From positions 1-54,602 of the forward strand of contig NC_017806.1 of NCBI RefSeq assembly GCF_000252445.1: DNA of 54,602 nucleotides, given 5' to 3'. This DNA comes from Deinococcus gobiensis I-0 (GTDB taxonomy: Bacteria; Deinococcota; Deinococci; Deinococcales; Deinococcaceae). The position numbers and the translations under genes were made by a program. Below, piece by piece: positions 1-12,142 of the stretch; position 1 is the stretch's first letter; each line of letters begins with the position of its first letter. The notes under the pieces were generated by a model, which saw nothing but the letters and a program-made list of their open reading frames with translations, was not told where the DNA came from and ran no database searches.

Positions 1-20
1 TAAATTCAAGCTCGGTACCC
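1..20. other. Vector-like or low-quality contig end
   Basis: The first 20 bases have no counterpart upstream of the matching IS sequence at 53804. AATTCAAGCTCGGTACCC is one base away from the pUC-type EcoRI-SacI-KpnI polylinker (AATTCGAGCTCGGTACCC). This is best read as adapter/vector or assembly residue rather than plasmid DNA. The first 25 bases that follow also carry a one-base insertion and one substitution relative to the other copy, as expected of a poor read end. Confidence 0.7.
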
Positions 21-820
21 GCCGTACTGGGCGGCTCCGGGAACATCAGCACAGCGCGTCGACGCGCTGTGCCAGGCAAGAGCACCGTGATGCGCTGTAC
101 GAGAAGGTGCGCCAGGCGGCACTGCAACACCCGACCTCCGGGTATCGGCTGCTGTACCAGGAATTCAAGGCCCAGGGCGAAGAGATTGGATTACACAAGA
201 TTCGCGTGGCCTTGGGCGAGTTGCATCTCCACCCACCGCTGCCACGGAAAACTCGGAAACCTTCGGAGAAGGTTTCCACGCCACAGGATTGGCCCGCAGG
301 TCGACGGGTGCAGATCGACGCGACCCGTCTTTCCTTACCCGATGGGGTCTGCTGGATCTACTTCGTGCTGGACGTCCCTTCACGGGTAGTCCTGGCCAGC
401 CGGGTGGTCCGGAGCCTGTCAATGCACCTCGCCAAGCTGACGCTTGACGAAGCGGTTGGTGTGCTGCGTGCTCAGGGGCACCACGAGACTCTCGTGGTGC
501 AGAGCGATGGAGGCAGTGATTTCACCAGTGACCTCTTTCAACAGAGCTGTTTGAAATACGGCAGCTGGGTGCGCTGCAAGGTCTCCCAGCCGGGGGGAAC
601 CGGACTCCTGGAACGCCTCAACCGGACCTACAAGTATCAGTTTGCCTTCCGCCAGGACTGGCAGTCCATGGCCGATGTCCGGACCGCCATGCCGGACTTT
701 CACCGCTGGTACAACCACGAGCGCCGTCATTCGGCGCTCGACTACGCCACGCCTTGGTCTACACTCACTTCATCGGCAAACGCTCGCAACGCCGCTTGAA
801 GTCAAACCTGGAGCATTACC
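21..820 (+). mobile_element. Terminal repeat: second reading of the IS3-family element's right part
   Basis: These 800 bases equal 53804-54602 except for one inserted G near position 30 and one C-to-A change near position 43. They encode the catalytic part of the IS3-family transposase OrfB, with the motif QSDGGSDF and a stop at 799. The element ends at 820 with CTGGAGCATTACC followed by the CACC target duplicate. This is most likely contig-end redundancy of a circular molecule and not a second insertion, because the interrupted recombinase gene rejoins across the ends. Confidence 0.85.
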
Positions 821-1663
821 CACCCGAGTGAAGTCGCCGGTCGCTTCGTAGAGCATCGTGCCGGAAGTTTTGCGGGCGGCATGGAAGCCCCGGAAGCGTC
901 CGGCCAGGCCCGCGCGCTCGAACGCGCGGCGCATCTGCCGGGCGGCCGTGTTGTAGGAGAGGCCGGGGAAGTGAGGACCGACCGGCAGATCGAGGAGCGC
1001 TTCACGGACGCGGCGACCGAGGGGGACAAGACGAATCTTGCCCCCTTTGCCGGTGACGCTCAACTCATGGCCTTCCTGATCCCAGCTGCAACTGGCGAGG
1101 GCCTCGCTCACCCGCAGACCGGAGTGGGCACAGAGCAGGAGCAGGGCCCGGAGCTGGGGCGTGCAATACGGGAGGACCTGTTCGATCTCTTCCATGTAGG
1201 GAGGGTTCTTGACAATGCCCGGTGTGGGGTCCGCGGGGGCCGAGGTGTCGGTGAACGGATCGAGCTGAGTCACGCCCGCCCACCTCAGCGCACGGTAGAG
1301 GGCACGGGCGCCGGCGAAGTACTGCGCGACCGAAGCAGGGGCCAAGTGACCAATACCGCCCCGACCCGGGGAGGTCTGCAGGTGGGCGAGGTAACGACCG
1401 CCGTCGCGGTGGCCGGGGCGGAGCAGCTGCATCCCATTCGCCTGAGCCCAGGGGACGAAGGTGCGCACGGCGAGTTGGTAGGCGGCGACCGTCTTGGGGC
1501 TGGTGCGTGCACCGTTCTTGCTGCCGGCGTGGAGGTAAGCGGTGAGGACCTGGGTCAGGGCTTGGGTGTCGTAGGTGGCGGCGGCTTCGGTGGCCCGGAC
1601 CCGGAGGACTTGGTCAGTCAGATCGGCCCAGGCGAGGGCGGTGCCAGTGCGGGCGAGGGTCAT
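821..1663 (-). pseudogene. Tyrosine recombinase/integrase, N-terminal and core part, interrupted by IS
   Basis: This is a site-specific tyrosine recombinase, probably serving plasmid resolution or integration. The ATG at 1663 is preferred because it gives the usual N-terminal SAM-like arm-binding domain (about residues 20-120). The catalytic domain shows [10 protein letters not shown] (first Arg), the beta-hairpin Lys in [11 protein letters not shown], and [11 protein letters not shown] (His-x-x-Arg). The frame then runs DFTRV straight into IS3-family DNA. The missing end, with GHSS and the tyrosine in TTRRY, is at 53272-53368. Joining the two after deleting the IS and one CACC copy gives [20 protein letters not shown] without a frame break. 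The present gene cannot make the nucleophilic Tyr, so it should be inactive unless the IS excises. Confidence 0.9.
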
Positions 1664-1702
1664 GGAGGGAGGGTAGCGCGGTGTCCCACTAATCGACCTT
1701 AG

Positions 1703-2020
1703 ACACCACCCAGTACCTAAATTAGTCACCGCCCCCTTGCAGATTAGTCACCACTCTCCCGAAGACACCCCCTGCCCGAATCTGATCGGACCGCTTTGCG
1801 TAGCTGGCGGTTTTGTGTTCCAACTAGTTGGCGGAGCTGGCGTAAACAGGTTCCGAATTATCGGCGGAGCTGGCGTAAATTTGTTCCAATTAGTTGGCGT
1901 AGTTGGCGGTTTCTTGTTCCGAATTATCGGCATAGCTGGCGGTTTCTTATTCCGATTAGTCGGGAACCCCTCCTCAAATTAATCGGCGGAGTTGGCGGAA
2001 ACAGGTTCCGAAGACAGTCA
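1703..2020. repeat. 33-bp-period array of 12-bp palindromes upstream of the recombinase
   Basis: Five palindromic boxes start at exactly 33-bp steps: 1820-1831 CCAACTAGTTGG, 1853-1864 CCGAATTATCGG, 1886-1897 CCAATTAGTTGG, 1919-1930 CCGAATTATCGG, 1952-1963 CCGATTAGTCGG. A related box lies at 1776-1789 (CCGAATCTGATCGG) and degenerate ones at about 1972-2018. The spacers are alike too (AGCTGGCG or AGTTGGCG). Arms change in a paired way (CCAA/TTGG against CCGA/TCGG), so the symmetry is kept while the sequence drifts. Nearer the gene, GATTAGTCACC occurs twice and its inverse once (1705-1755). The array sits directly upstream of the recombinase start. Roles as recombination-site accessory boxes, operators or iterons are all possible. 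Confidence 0.8.
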
Positions 2021-2156
2021 TCGACTGCGTTTTGTCGTGCAAAACGCGCAACTCGATGTATCCTCTACCCTTCAACCGCGTACCCCCAATTTGCCCTCCC
2101 ACACGGCCTGGAACCTTTACATCGACCCTTTTGGCTATGACCCTTAGCATGACCTC

Positions 2157-2894
2157 GTGCCCGACCCCTCTCCAACCCTGCATCCCGCCCAACAAAAGGC
2201 CAAGCTCCGACGCCTCATCGGCACCCACGGGGTCTACACGACCGTGCAGCTCGAACGTCTCGGCCTCCTGCGCGCGGCCGAGTGGTTGGGCCTGCGGCAG
2301 GTCACCCACACCCGGCGCACCAGCATCGTCCAGCCCTCCAGCGAGCGCGACCTGACCTTCGTGCTCGGCGAGCAGGTCAACGCTCAGTTGCCCGGCCGCG
2401 AACTCATGCACAAGGCAGGGGTCGCCGAGGCGTACCTGCGTCTGGAGTTTCGCGACGACCTCCACCACCGCTCCACCCCACCCAAGCTCACGCCGCGCGA
2501 ACGTCAGGCCATGCCCGACGCCTTCGGCTGTCTCACGGAGCTGAACCCGGTGGACGATTACGCCAAGCATTACCTCCTCGAACTCGACGCCGGATACACC
2601 CGCGCCCGCATCCGCCGCAAGCTCCGAGGCTTCGACCAGTTGCCCCTGCTGAAGCCCAGAGACGGCTGGCTCATCTGGGCCACCACAGTGAACCTGCGCG
2701 TCGAAACCCTGGTCCCTTTGGTCGCGGCGGAGTACAAGCGCAAGCCCTTCGAGCGCATCGACTGCATCACCTTCCTCTTCGTCGACTTCTGGAGCGCGGG
2801 GAACCCGTACGTCCGTGGCCGCCGCTTCACCAAGCTGATGCGTTACGACCTGGACTGTCGGGGACTCGCTCCCAGTTCCGGCAGCGGCAGGTGA
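2157..2894 (+). CDS. Hypothetical protein, winged-helix-like, paralogue of the convergent neighbour
   Basis: The protein has 245 residues and a GTG start. The N-terminus (LRRLIGTHGVYTTVQLERL) looks like a helix-turn-helix. The middle, with ELMHKAGVAEAYLRLEF, and the C-terminal segment LIWATTVNLRVETLVPLV recall mobile-element replication-relaxation-like proteins, but I cannot name the family firmly. The C-terminal pattern and overall length match the protein read from the other strand at 2843-3550, so the two appear to be diverged paralogues. The 3-prime ends overlap by 52 bp, so each messenger is antisense to the tail of the other. No signal peptide or membrane segment is seen. Confidence 0.6.
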   Translation: MPDPSPTLHPAQQKAKLRRLIGTHGVYTTVQLERLGLLRAAEWLGLRQVTHTRRTSIVQPSSERDLTFVLGEQVNAQLPGRELMHKAGVAEAYLRLEFRDDLHHRSTPPKLTPRERQAMPDAFGCLTELNPVDDYAKHYLLELDAGYTRARIRRKLRGFDQLPLLKPRDGWLIWATTVNLRVETLVPLVAAEYKRKPFERIDCITFLFVDFWSAGNPYVRGRRFTKLMRYDLDCRGLAPSSGSGR

Positions 2895-3550
2895 ATCACG
2901 CGCACCATGTTGTCCACCGAGCGCCAGGACATCCGGTCCAGGTACCGCAGGTCTGCCTCGTGCCGCTGCAGGTCTGGCACCGCGATGATCAGCGGGTGCT
3001 TCCACGTGTTCACGGACCGGAGGTAGCTCTCCACGAGTCTGCGGAAGCGCTGGCTCCGGAGCCCCCCGTTCGCGACGGTGGCGTAGAGCCGGGGACGGCC
3101 CAACACCTCCCGGTGCGTCGCCATGTGGTACCCCGCACCGTGCACCTCCCAGAGGCGTGCGTATTCCTCGTCCGGGACCTGCATGGTCGTGTAGACGATC
3201 GCGTCCGAGTACCGGCGCTCGTGTACCGCGCTCTTGTGCCCGTGCCGCTTGTACTGATGGCTGTAGACCCGGTAGCCCTCGCGCTCTAGCAGGAAGCGGG
3301 CATCGTTGTGATAGGCCCGGTCGGTCACGGCGTCCGGACCCGTCAGGTGAACAGGATCAAACTCGCTGTACGCTGCTCGCCCCTTGGGGGTGAGCAGGGC
3401 GACGGGGCCGTAGAGGGTGTGCATCTCCCGAGCGAGGCCGGCCGCGATGACCTGCGGCAGGGGCGTCCCCTGGAGGGTGAGGGAGCGCATGGGGCCATAG
3501 ATGGCGAGGGCGGAGAGGAGGTCGTGGTCGTTCCAAGGAATGTCAGTCAC
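2843..3550 (-). CDS. Hypothetical protein, winged-helix-like, paralogue of the convergent neighbour
   Basis: The frame is open from 3823, but a strong terminator (3655-3702) lies inside that longer version. The GTG at 3550 is therefore the likely start, giving 235 residues, close to the 245 of the convergent paralogue. The first 45 residues (DLLSALAIYGPMRSLTLQG to LLTPKGRAAYSE) look like a winged helix. Further on are GYRVYSHQYKR and LYATVANGGLRSQRFRRLV, the latter matching LIWATTVNLRVETLVPLV in the neighbour. The shared motif TTGGGGTGACC, seen from this strand as GGTCACCCCAA, lies about 20 bp upstream of the start, hinting at control by the plasmid's repeat-binding protein. No function is known to me. 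Confidence 0.55.
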   Translation of the reverse strand: MTDIPWNDHDLLSALAIYGPMRSLTLQGTPLPQVIAAGLAREMHTLYGPVALLTPKGRAAYSEFDPVHLTGPDAVTDRAYHNDARFLLEREGYRVYSHQYKRHGHKSAVHERRYSDAIVYTTMQVPDEEYARLWEVHGAGYHMATHREVLGRPRLYATVANGGLRSQRFRRLVESYLRSVNTWKHPLIIAVPDLQRHEADLRYLDRMSWRSVDNMVRVIHLPLPELGASPRQSRS

Positions 3551-3568
3551 CCGGGTACCGTACGTGCG

Positions 3569-3860
3569 CTTGGGGTGACCTCCAGCCTTGGCGGCAAGGG
3601 ACTTGGCCTGGGCAGAGCACAACACGGGCGGCGGAAGGTAGGCCAAACAAAAAAAGCCCCCACCCCTGTCCTTGGCCAAGTGCCCGGACAGGGGTGGGGG
3701 CTTGCTCATATGAGGTTGATGCAAGGAAAGACGGGCGGGCCCAGCTTGGGTCAAGGTGACGGATCGGGCCGGGACCTTCGGCTGCAGTCGCGGCTTGACC
3801 CAGGTGTCATAGGCGTTCTGCAATCCGGCGATCAGGGTGCATAAGGTTTGGGTGGTGAGC
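3569..3860. repeat. Diverged direct duplication, copy A
   Basis: From CTTGGGGTGACC (3569) onwards this stretch parallels 4030-4325 in order. Both copies have GCCTTGGCGGCAA, GCGGAAGGTAGGCCAAA, a G/C-rich terminator stem, then a short leftward coding remnant (here LIAGLQNAYDTW near its right end), matching at AATC(T/C)GGCGATCA. The remnant looks like the C-terminal end of a gene, possibly a transposase, that lost its body. Minus-strand frames through 3860-4030 are broken. Confidence 0.65.
3655..3702 (-). terminator. Strong rho-independent terminator
   Basis: A perfect 17-bp stem (3655-3671 pairs with 3686-3702) encloses a 14-base loop. On the minus strand it is followed by a run of seven T, so it stops leftward transcription. 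It marks the 3-prime end of a gene remnant entering from the right. Confidence 0.85.
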
Positions 3861-4029
3861 CCACCCGCGCAGAGGAGCCGAGCGGCAGGAAGCCAGGTAT
3901 GGCCGCAGCAGCTGCGCGAGTACCAGGAGCACCAGGTTACGCGCTCGTGCCCTTGATCTCCAGCGCGAACCTCAGGGAGAAAATCCTGGTCAGTCCAAGG
4001 GGGGCTATCCCCTGGTCACCGGACCTGCA

Positions 4030-4325
4030 CTTGGGGTGACCTCCAGCCTTGGCGGCAACGACTTGGCTCAGTCAGAGCACAGCACGGGCAGCGGAAGGTA
4101 GGCCAAATAAGAAAGCCCCGCCCCTGTCCGTGCCCGAATGTCGGGATAGAGGCTGGGGCTTACTCATCAGGACAACGCAGCATGAGACAAGCAGGCTCAG
4201 CTGAGGTCAATGCCCAGTAATGAATGTCGCGATCTTCCCCTTCCGTCGTAACTTTACCCAGGTGTCGCAGACGCGCAGCAATCTGGCGATCAAGGTGTAC
4301 AAGATCCGTGCGGTGAGTCTCTTTC
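4030..4325. repeat. Diverged direct duplication, copy B
   Basis: This is the second copy of the module at 3569-3860, with the same order of motif, terminator-like inverted repeat (4112-4162, weaker stem) and leftward coding tail. The tail here ends at a TAA just before the stem, which suggests that in copy A the equivalent stop was lost. It lies directly beside the old end of CRISPR array 1. No gene can be supported between 3860 and 4365. Confidence 0.6.
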
Positions 4326-4365
4326 GCAAGGGGCTATTCGGGGTCGCTGCCTAAGCATGTTTGCC

Positions 4366-7300
4366 CAGAGTCCCCCCATACCTGTGAGGGACGCCATGTG
4401 CCGCCTGCCCAAGTGCCACCCTGAGCCGGTCCCATCCCCACGCCTGTGGGGAACGCAAGGGCACTGGGAAGACGATCATCGACAGCAACGGTCCATCCCC
4501 ACGCCTGTGGGGAATGCGCCTCCTCGACCATCTGGTAGAAGCGGCAGTCCGGTCCATCCCCACGCCTGTGGGGAACGCCAGCCAGACGAGAACCATTCCC
4601 ACTAATCCCCCGGTCCAGCCCCACGCCTGTGGGGAACGCTCACGTAGTTTGCGGATGTTGTCAGTCTCCACCGGTCCAGCCCCACGCCTGTGGGGAACGC
4701 TGCATGTTCAGGTTGAGGTTCATGGGATGCTCCGGTCCATCCCCACGCCTGTGGGGAACGCGACCTGGGAATCAGCCCTTTCATGGAGGAGAACGGTCCA
4801 TCCCCACGCCTGTGGGGAACGCTTCGTATCAACGGGTCACAACTCTACGCCATTCGGTCCATCCCCACGCCTGTGGGGAACGCCACCACGGCTGCGCCAG
4901 ATCCTCGCCAGCTCTCGGTCCATCCCCACGCCTGTGGGGAACGCGGCCGGCCGCCGGGCCGCCGCGCCGCCGGAACCGGTCCATCCCCACGCCTGTGGGG
5001 AACGCGGGCCAGTAATGAGGGCATCACCGTTCAGGCCCGGTCCATCCCCACGCCTGTGGGGAACGCCAGCCGACCAAAGTCGCCCCGTCCGAGTTTGCCG
5101 GTCCATCCCCACGCCTGTGGGGAACACAGGTGAACGCCGTGTCAGAGGAACAGGGCGGGCGGTCCATCCCCACGCCTGTGGGGAACGCCAGATAGGGCTG
5201 ATCCCCCTGGAGCAGGGCGTCGGTCCATCCCCACGCCTGTGGGGAACGCGGCGAGCGCGTCCGGCGTGAGGTAGACCGTCACGGTCCATCCCCACGCCTG
5301 TGGGGAACGCAGCAGGGGGTCGGTGAACGTCTCGATGATGTACGGTCCATCCCCACGCCTGTGGGGAACGCAGGGCCTGGAAGACGCCGAACTGAAGACC
5401 GCGCGGTCCATCCCCACGCCTGTGGGGAACGCTCATGCCCAAAGTGGCCCAGGCGAAAGCCAAACGGTCCATCCCCACGCCTGTGGGGAACGCAAATACT
5501 GCTCGATGTCCTGGCGCTTGGGCATCGGTCCATCCCCACGCCTGTGGGGAACGCGGCTCGGACACGGACGCCGTGCTGGAGAAGACCGGTCCATCCCCAC
5601 GCCTGTGGGGAACGCGAATGGGGCGGGCTCAGGGGGAGTCGGTCAGACGGTCCATCCCCACGCCTGTGGGGAACGCGTGCAACATAACAACGGAAACCCG
5701 CGCCCACCCGGTCCATCCCCACGCCTGTGGGGAACGCAAAGAAGGCGAGTTCAAGAGCATCGCGCCGTCCGGTCCATCCCCACGCCTGTGGGGAACGCGA
5801 CTACGCGCAGGGCCTGGAGGCGCTGGCCAACGGTCCATCCCCACGCCTGTGGGGAACGCAGCCCCTCAAGCCTAGTCGTGCACGGACAGGGCGGTCCATC
5901 CCCACGCCTGTGGGGAACGCCGCAGAACGCCAGCCACGCCCACCGCCTCACGGGTCCATCCCCACGCCTGTGGGGAACGCCCGATCCAGCCGCGCGCGGC
6001 TGGGCTGAGTCCCGGTCCATCCCCACGCCTGTGGGGAACGCGTTAGCCTCGCCGGACAGAATGAACGCGGCGACGGTCCATCCCCACGCCTGTGGGGAAC
6101 GCCACATCCCAGAGGTACTCGCCCTCTAGGCAGACGGTCCATCCCCACGCCTGTGGGGAACGCGGTGTAGCTCGAGATGCCGAGGATCCCGGCCACGGTC
6201 CATCCCCACGCCTGTGGGGAACGCGGTGTAGCTCGAGATGCCGAGGATCCCGGCCACGGTCCATCCCCACGCCTGTGGGGAACGCGCCATCGGACTGCCC
6301 CCCACCTGCGGGGCCGCCGGTCCATCCCCACGCCTGTGGGGAACGCTAGGGCGTCTTGATCCGCAGGCGCCCAATACCCGGTCCATCCCCACGCCTGTGG
6401 GGAACGCCTCCCCCATGAGGACGTTGCACAGGTCAAGCACGGTCCATCCCCACGCCTGTGGGGAACGCGAGTAGGTCGCGTTCCCCGCTCGTGAGCTTGG
6501 CGGTCCATCCCCACGCCTGTGGGGAACGCATGGGGTGCGCGGCTGCTGAGTGGGGCTACTGCGGTCCATCCCCACGCCTGTGGGGAACGCGGGTGCATCC
6601 AATGGAGCCCAGTACGCTGCCACGGTCCATCCCCACGCCTGTGGGGAACGCCTGGCCGAAGTTCGCGGCAAGCTGCGAGAGTGCGGTCCATCCCCACGCC
6701 TGTGGGGAACGCTGACGGCTACTAAAGGAGGAACCATTATGTCGCGGTCCATCCCCACGCCTGTGGGGAACGCCATGTCGCCGGGGCGTTCCAGAGTGGG
6801 GTTGTAGGTCCATCCCCACGCCTGTGGGGAACGCGCCCAGAAATCGCGCGGGGTGGTCCAGTCGTGCGGTCCATCCCCACGCCTGTGGGGAACGCGCCAG
6901 CTTCAAGGCAGAGCTGAGGAAGCGCGGCGGTCCATCCCCACGCCTGTGGGGAACGCTGCGGGATGACCGCACCCCATGGGGTGAATTACGGTCCATCCCC
7001 ACGCCTGTGGGGAACGCGTTCGGTAGCTCTGGAACTCGGGAGTAATGCACGGTCCATCCCCACGCCTGTGGGGAACGCGTGGCCTGTTCGTCCTGGCGCT
7101 TGATCAGGACCGGTCCATCCCCACGCCTGTGGGGAACGCGCAACGCTCGAAGAGGCCCAGGCCGCCGCAGACGGTCCATCCCCACGCCTGTGGGGAACGC
7201 GAGCTGGTGCTGCTGCGCGCGCTCGTGCAGGACGGTCCATCCCCACGCCTGTGGGGAACGCCTCAGCCGAGCGGGCGGGACCCATATCGGCGGCGGTCCA

Positions 7301-7627
7301 TCCCCACGCCTGTGGGGAACGCGGATGGAGGCGGAAGCGTGAGCTGGATTGATGCGGTCCATCCCCACGCCTGTGGGGAACGCCACCTGCACGGCCTGGA
7401 CCTGGAAGAGCTGCACGGTCCATCCCCACGCCTGTGGGGAACGCCGTCGCTTCGTCCTCGTCGCCTCTCCCCCTCCCGGTCCATCCCCACGCCTGTGGGG
7501 AACGCAATCTGAACGGAGGCCAGCGAGTCCTAAAAGCCGGTCCATCCCCACGCCTGTGGGGAACGCTGGCGGAGCGGGCGGAGCGTCGTCGTCCAGCTCG
7601 GTCCATCCCCACGCCTGTGGGGAACGC
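4366..7627 (-). CRISPR. Type I-E CRISPR array 1, about 53 repeats
   Basis: Repeats of 29 bp recur every 61 bp from 4489 to 7599, preceded by one with a 1-base insertion (4427-4456) and one strongly decayed copy (about 4366-4394). I count 53 clear repeats and 52 spacers, mostly 32 nt; one is 31 nt (between 5892 and 5952). On the transcribed (minus) strand each repeat begins GCGTTCCCCAC and ends GGGGATGGACCG, with the stem CCCCAC/GTGGGG typical of I-E. Decay on the left and a leader-like sequence next to cas2 on the right show that new spacers enter at 7627. The spacer at 6164-6195 is repeated exactly at 6225-6256. Confidence 0.97.
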
Positions 7628-7695
7628 ACTTCAGAACTACGCTCTTTTCCTAGCGTCAATCCGCCGTAAGGCGCAGGCCCATAGGCGGATACACA
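7628..7695 (-). promoter_or_regulatory. CRISPR array 1 leader
   Basis: Only 68 bp separate the first repeat from the cas2 stop, so the array can be read through from the cas operon. The repeat-proximal end on the transcribed strand is CGTAGTTCTGAAGT (7641-7628). Thirteen of 14 bases match the end of the array 2 leader, marking a probable adaptation signal. Confidence 0.75.
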
Positions 7696-8024
7696 TTACA
7701 ATTTGTCATCATCCTCGGGAGGGTCGTATTCCCCCTGCAACTCTATATGACGGGCGTTGCGAATGGCGACGAGTTGGAAGCCGTCAAGGCTCACCAATGT
7801 GCGGTGCGGGTCGCCGTACATCCGTACGGCGAAGCCCTGCTCGTTGTTCGCACGGTAAATCTGGGTACAGCGGCCGGTGCGCGCGTTCTGCACGGCCTTA
7901 TCCCACAATAGATCGCGTACCAAGGCGGTCGCGTTGCCGACATACACGCCGGGCTGCACCTCCATCAGCCAGCGGCTCAGCTCACCCCGCAGCGACGGTG
8001 GCACAGCCTCCAACGTCATAACAA

Positions 8025-8028
<4 letters not shown>
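7696..8028 (-). CDS. cas2: CRISPR-associated protein Cas2, type I-E
   Basis: Cas2 bridges two Cas1 dimers in the integrase complex that inserts new spacers at the leader end. The 110-residue product begins [21 protein letters not shown] and continues [20 protein letters not shown], the I-E (CasB-like E. coli) form of the ferredoxin-like fold. The GTG at 8028 is chosen because it overlaps the cas1 stop in the GTGA arrangement used through this operon; a longer frame to 8070 adds only basic residues. It is the last cas gene, 68 bp from array 1. Confidence 0.93.
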
Positions 8029-11485
<3,457 letters not shown>

Positions 11486-11489
<4 letters not shown>

Positions 11490-12142
11490 AGCGTATCGTC
11501 TCCTTCGTCCTCGTCGGGGAGGGTGGGGTCGGGGCGCGGGGGCAAGTTGGGGGCCGGGGTCTCGCTCTGGGCAGACGTTTCGGCAGGGTCGGTGTCCGGC
11601 AGACGCTCGGCGCGGCGGTAGAAGTCACGTGCCCAGCGGCGGCGCACCTCGTCTCCGTACTCGTCGTGGTCCCATAGGTTCACGTCACGCAGCAGTTGCA
11701 CCCAGTCGGGGGTGTGGTCGCCTGCATGCAGCAGGGTCACGGCCTGGCGCAGCGCGTAGGGTAGAGCATCGGTGTCGGCGTCCAGCAGGGCTAGAAAGCG
11801 TTTTTCGGTGCTGGGGCGCTGGTCCTGCGCCAGATACAGCCCGCCAAAGGTCTGCCCGAACGACTCGCGCCGCTCCGGGGCCGGGGCTTCGGTTTCCGTG
11901 GTGTCGTCCGGGCGCTCAACCAGGGCGTACAGCCCAGCAACAAGCGCCAGCGCCTGCCACTGCCCTGCTCCCGGTGTGCCCAGACCCGAGCGGAGGAACA
12001 CGCCTGCCAGCCAGGGCACGCTCTGGCCGGGGCGGTCGTCACCCAGCGAGCGCCGGAGCTGGGCCAGTTGTCCCCGGTCCAGCCGCGACAGGTGGCGTAC
12101 CAGCCTCTCGTGGGGTGTGGCTTCGGGTGCGGTCTGGGTCAT
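11486..12142 (-). CDS. cas11e: Cascade small subunit Cas11e (CasB/Cse2)
   Basis: The small subunit stabilises the displaced DNA strand; two copies per complex are usual. The 218-residue helical protein has [14 protein letters not shown] near the start and [26 protein letters not shown], fitting the Cse2 pattern. The C-terminal 40 residues are Pro/Thr/Asp-rich and probably disordered. It overlaps cas8e and cas7 by 4 bp. Confidence 0.93.

Noticed and set aside
21..820. A second independent IS3 copy
   Set aside because: The recombinase halves and CACC duplication fit one insertion on a circular molecule better.
881..1702. 273-codon plus-strand frame
   Set aside because: Exact antisense of the recombinase gene with no protein-like features.
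1737..1982. 81-residue protein with 11-residue repeats (FRIIGGAGV-like)
   Set aside because: The 33-bp DNA repeat is open in several frames on both strands and the palindromes show DNA-level constraint; no ribosome site is convincing.
1974..3005. 343-codon frame on the minus strand
   Set aside because: Low-complexity composition and antisense to a better gene; typical shadow in GC-rich DNA.
3551..3823. Longer start for the 2843 gene
   Set aside because: It would place a strong terminator stem inside the coding region, and the paralogue's length supports the shorter form.
4366..7627. Many long open frames on both strands with [24 protein letters not shown] or HPHACGER repeats
   Set aside because: They are translations of the CRISPR repeat in six frames; the unit of 61 bp shifts frame each time and no real protein is implied.
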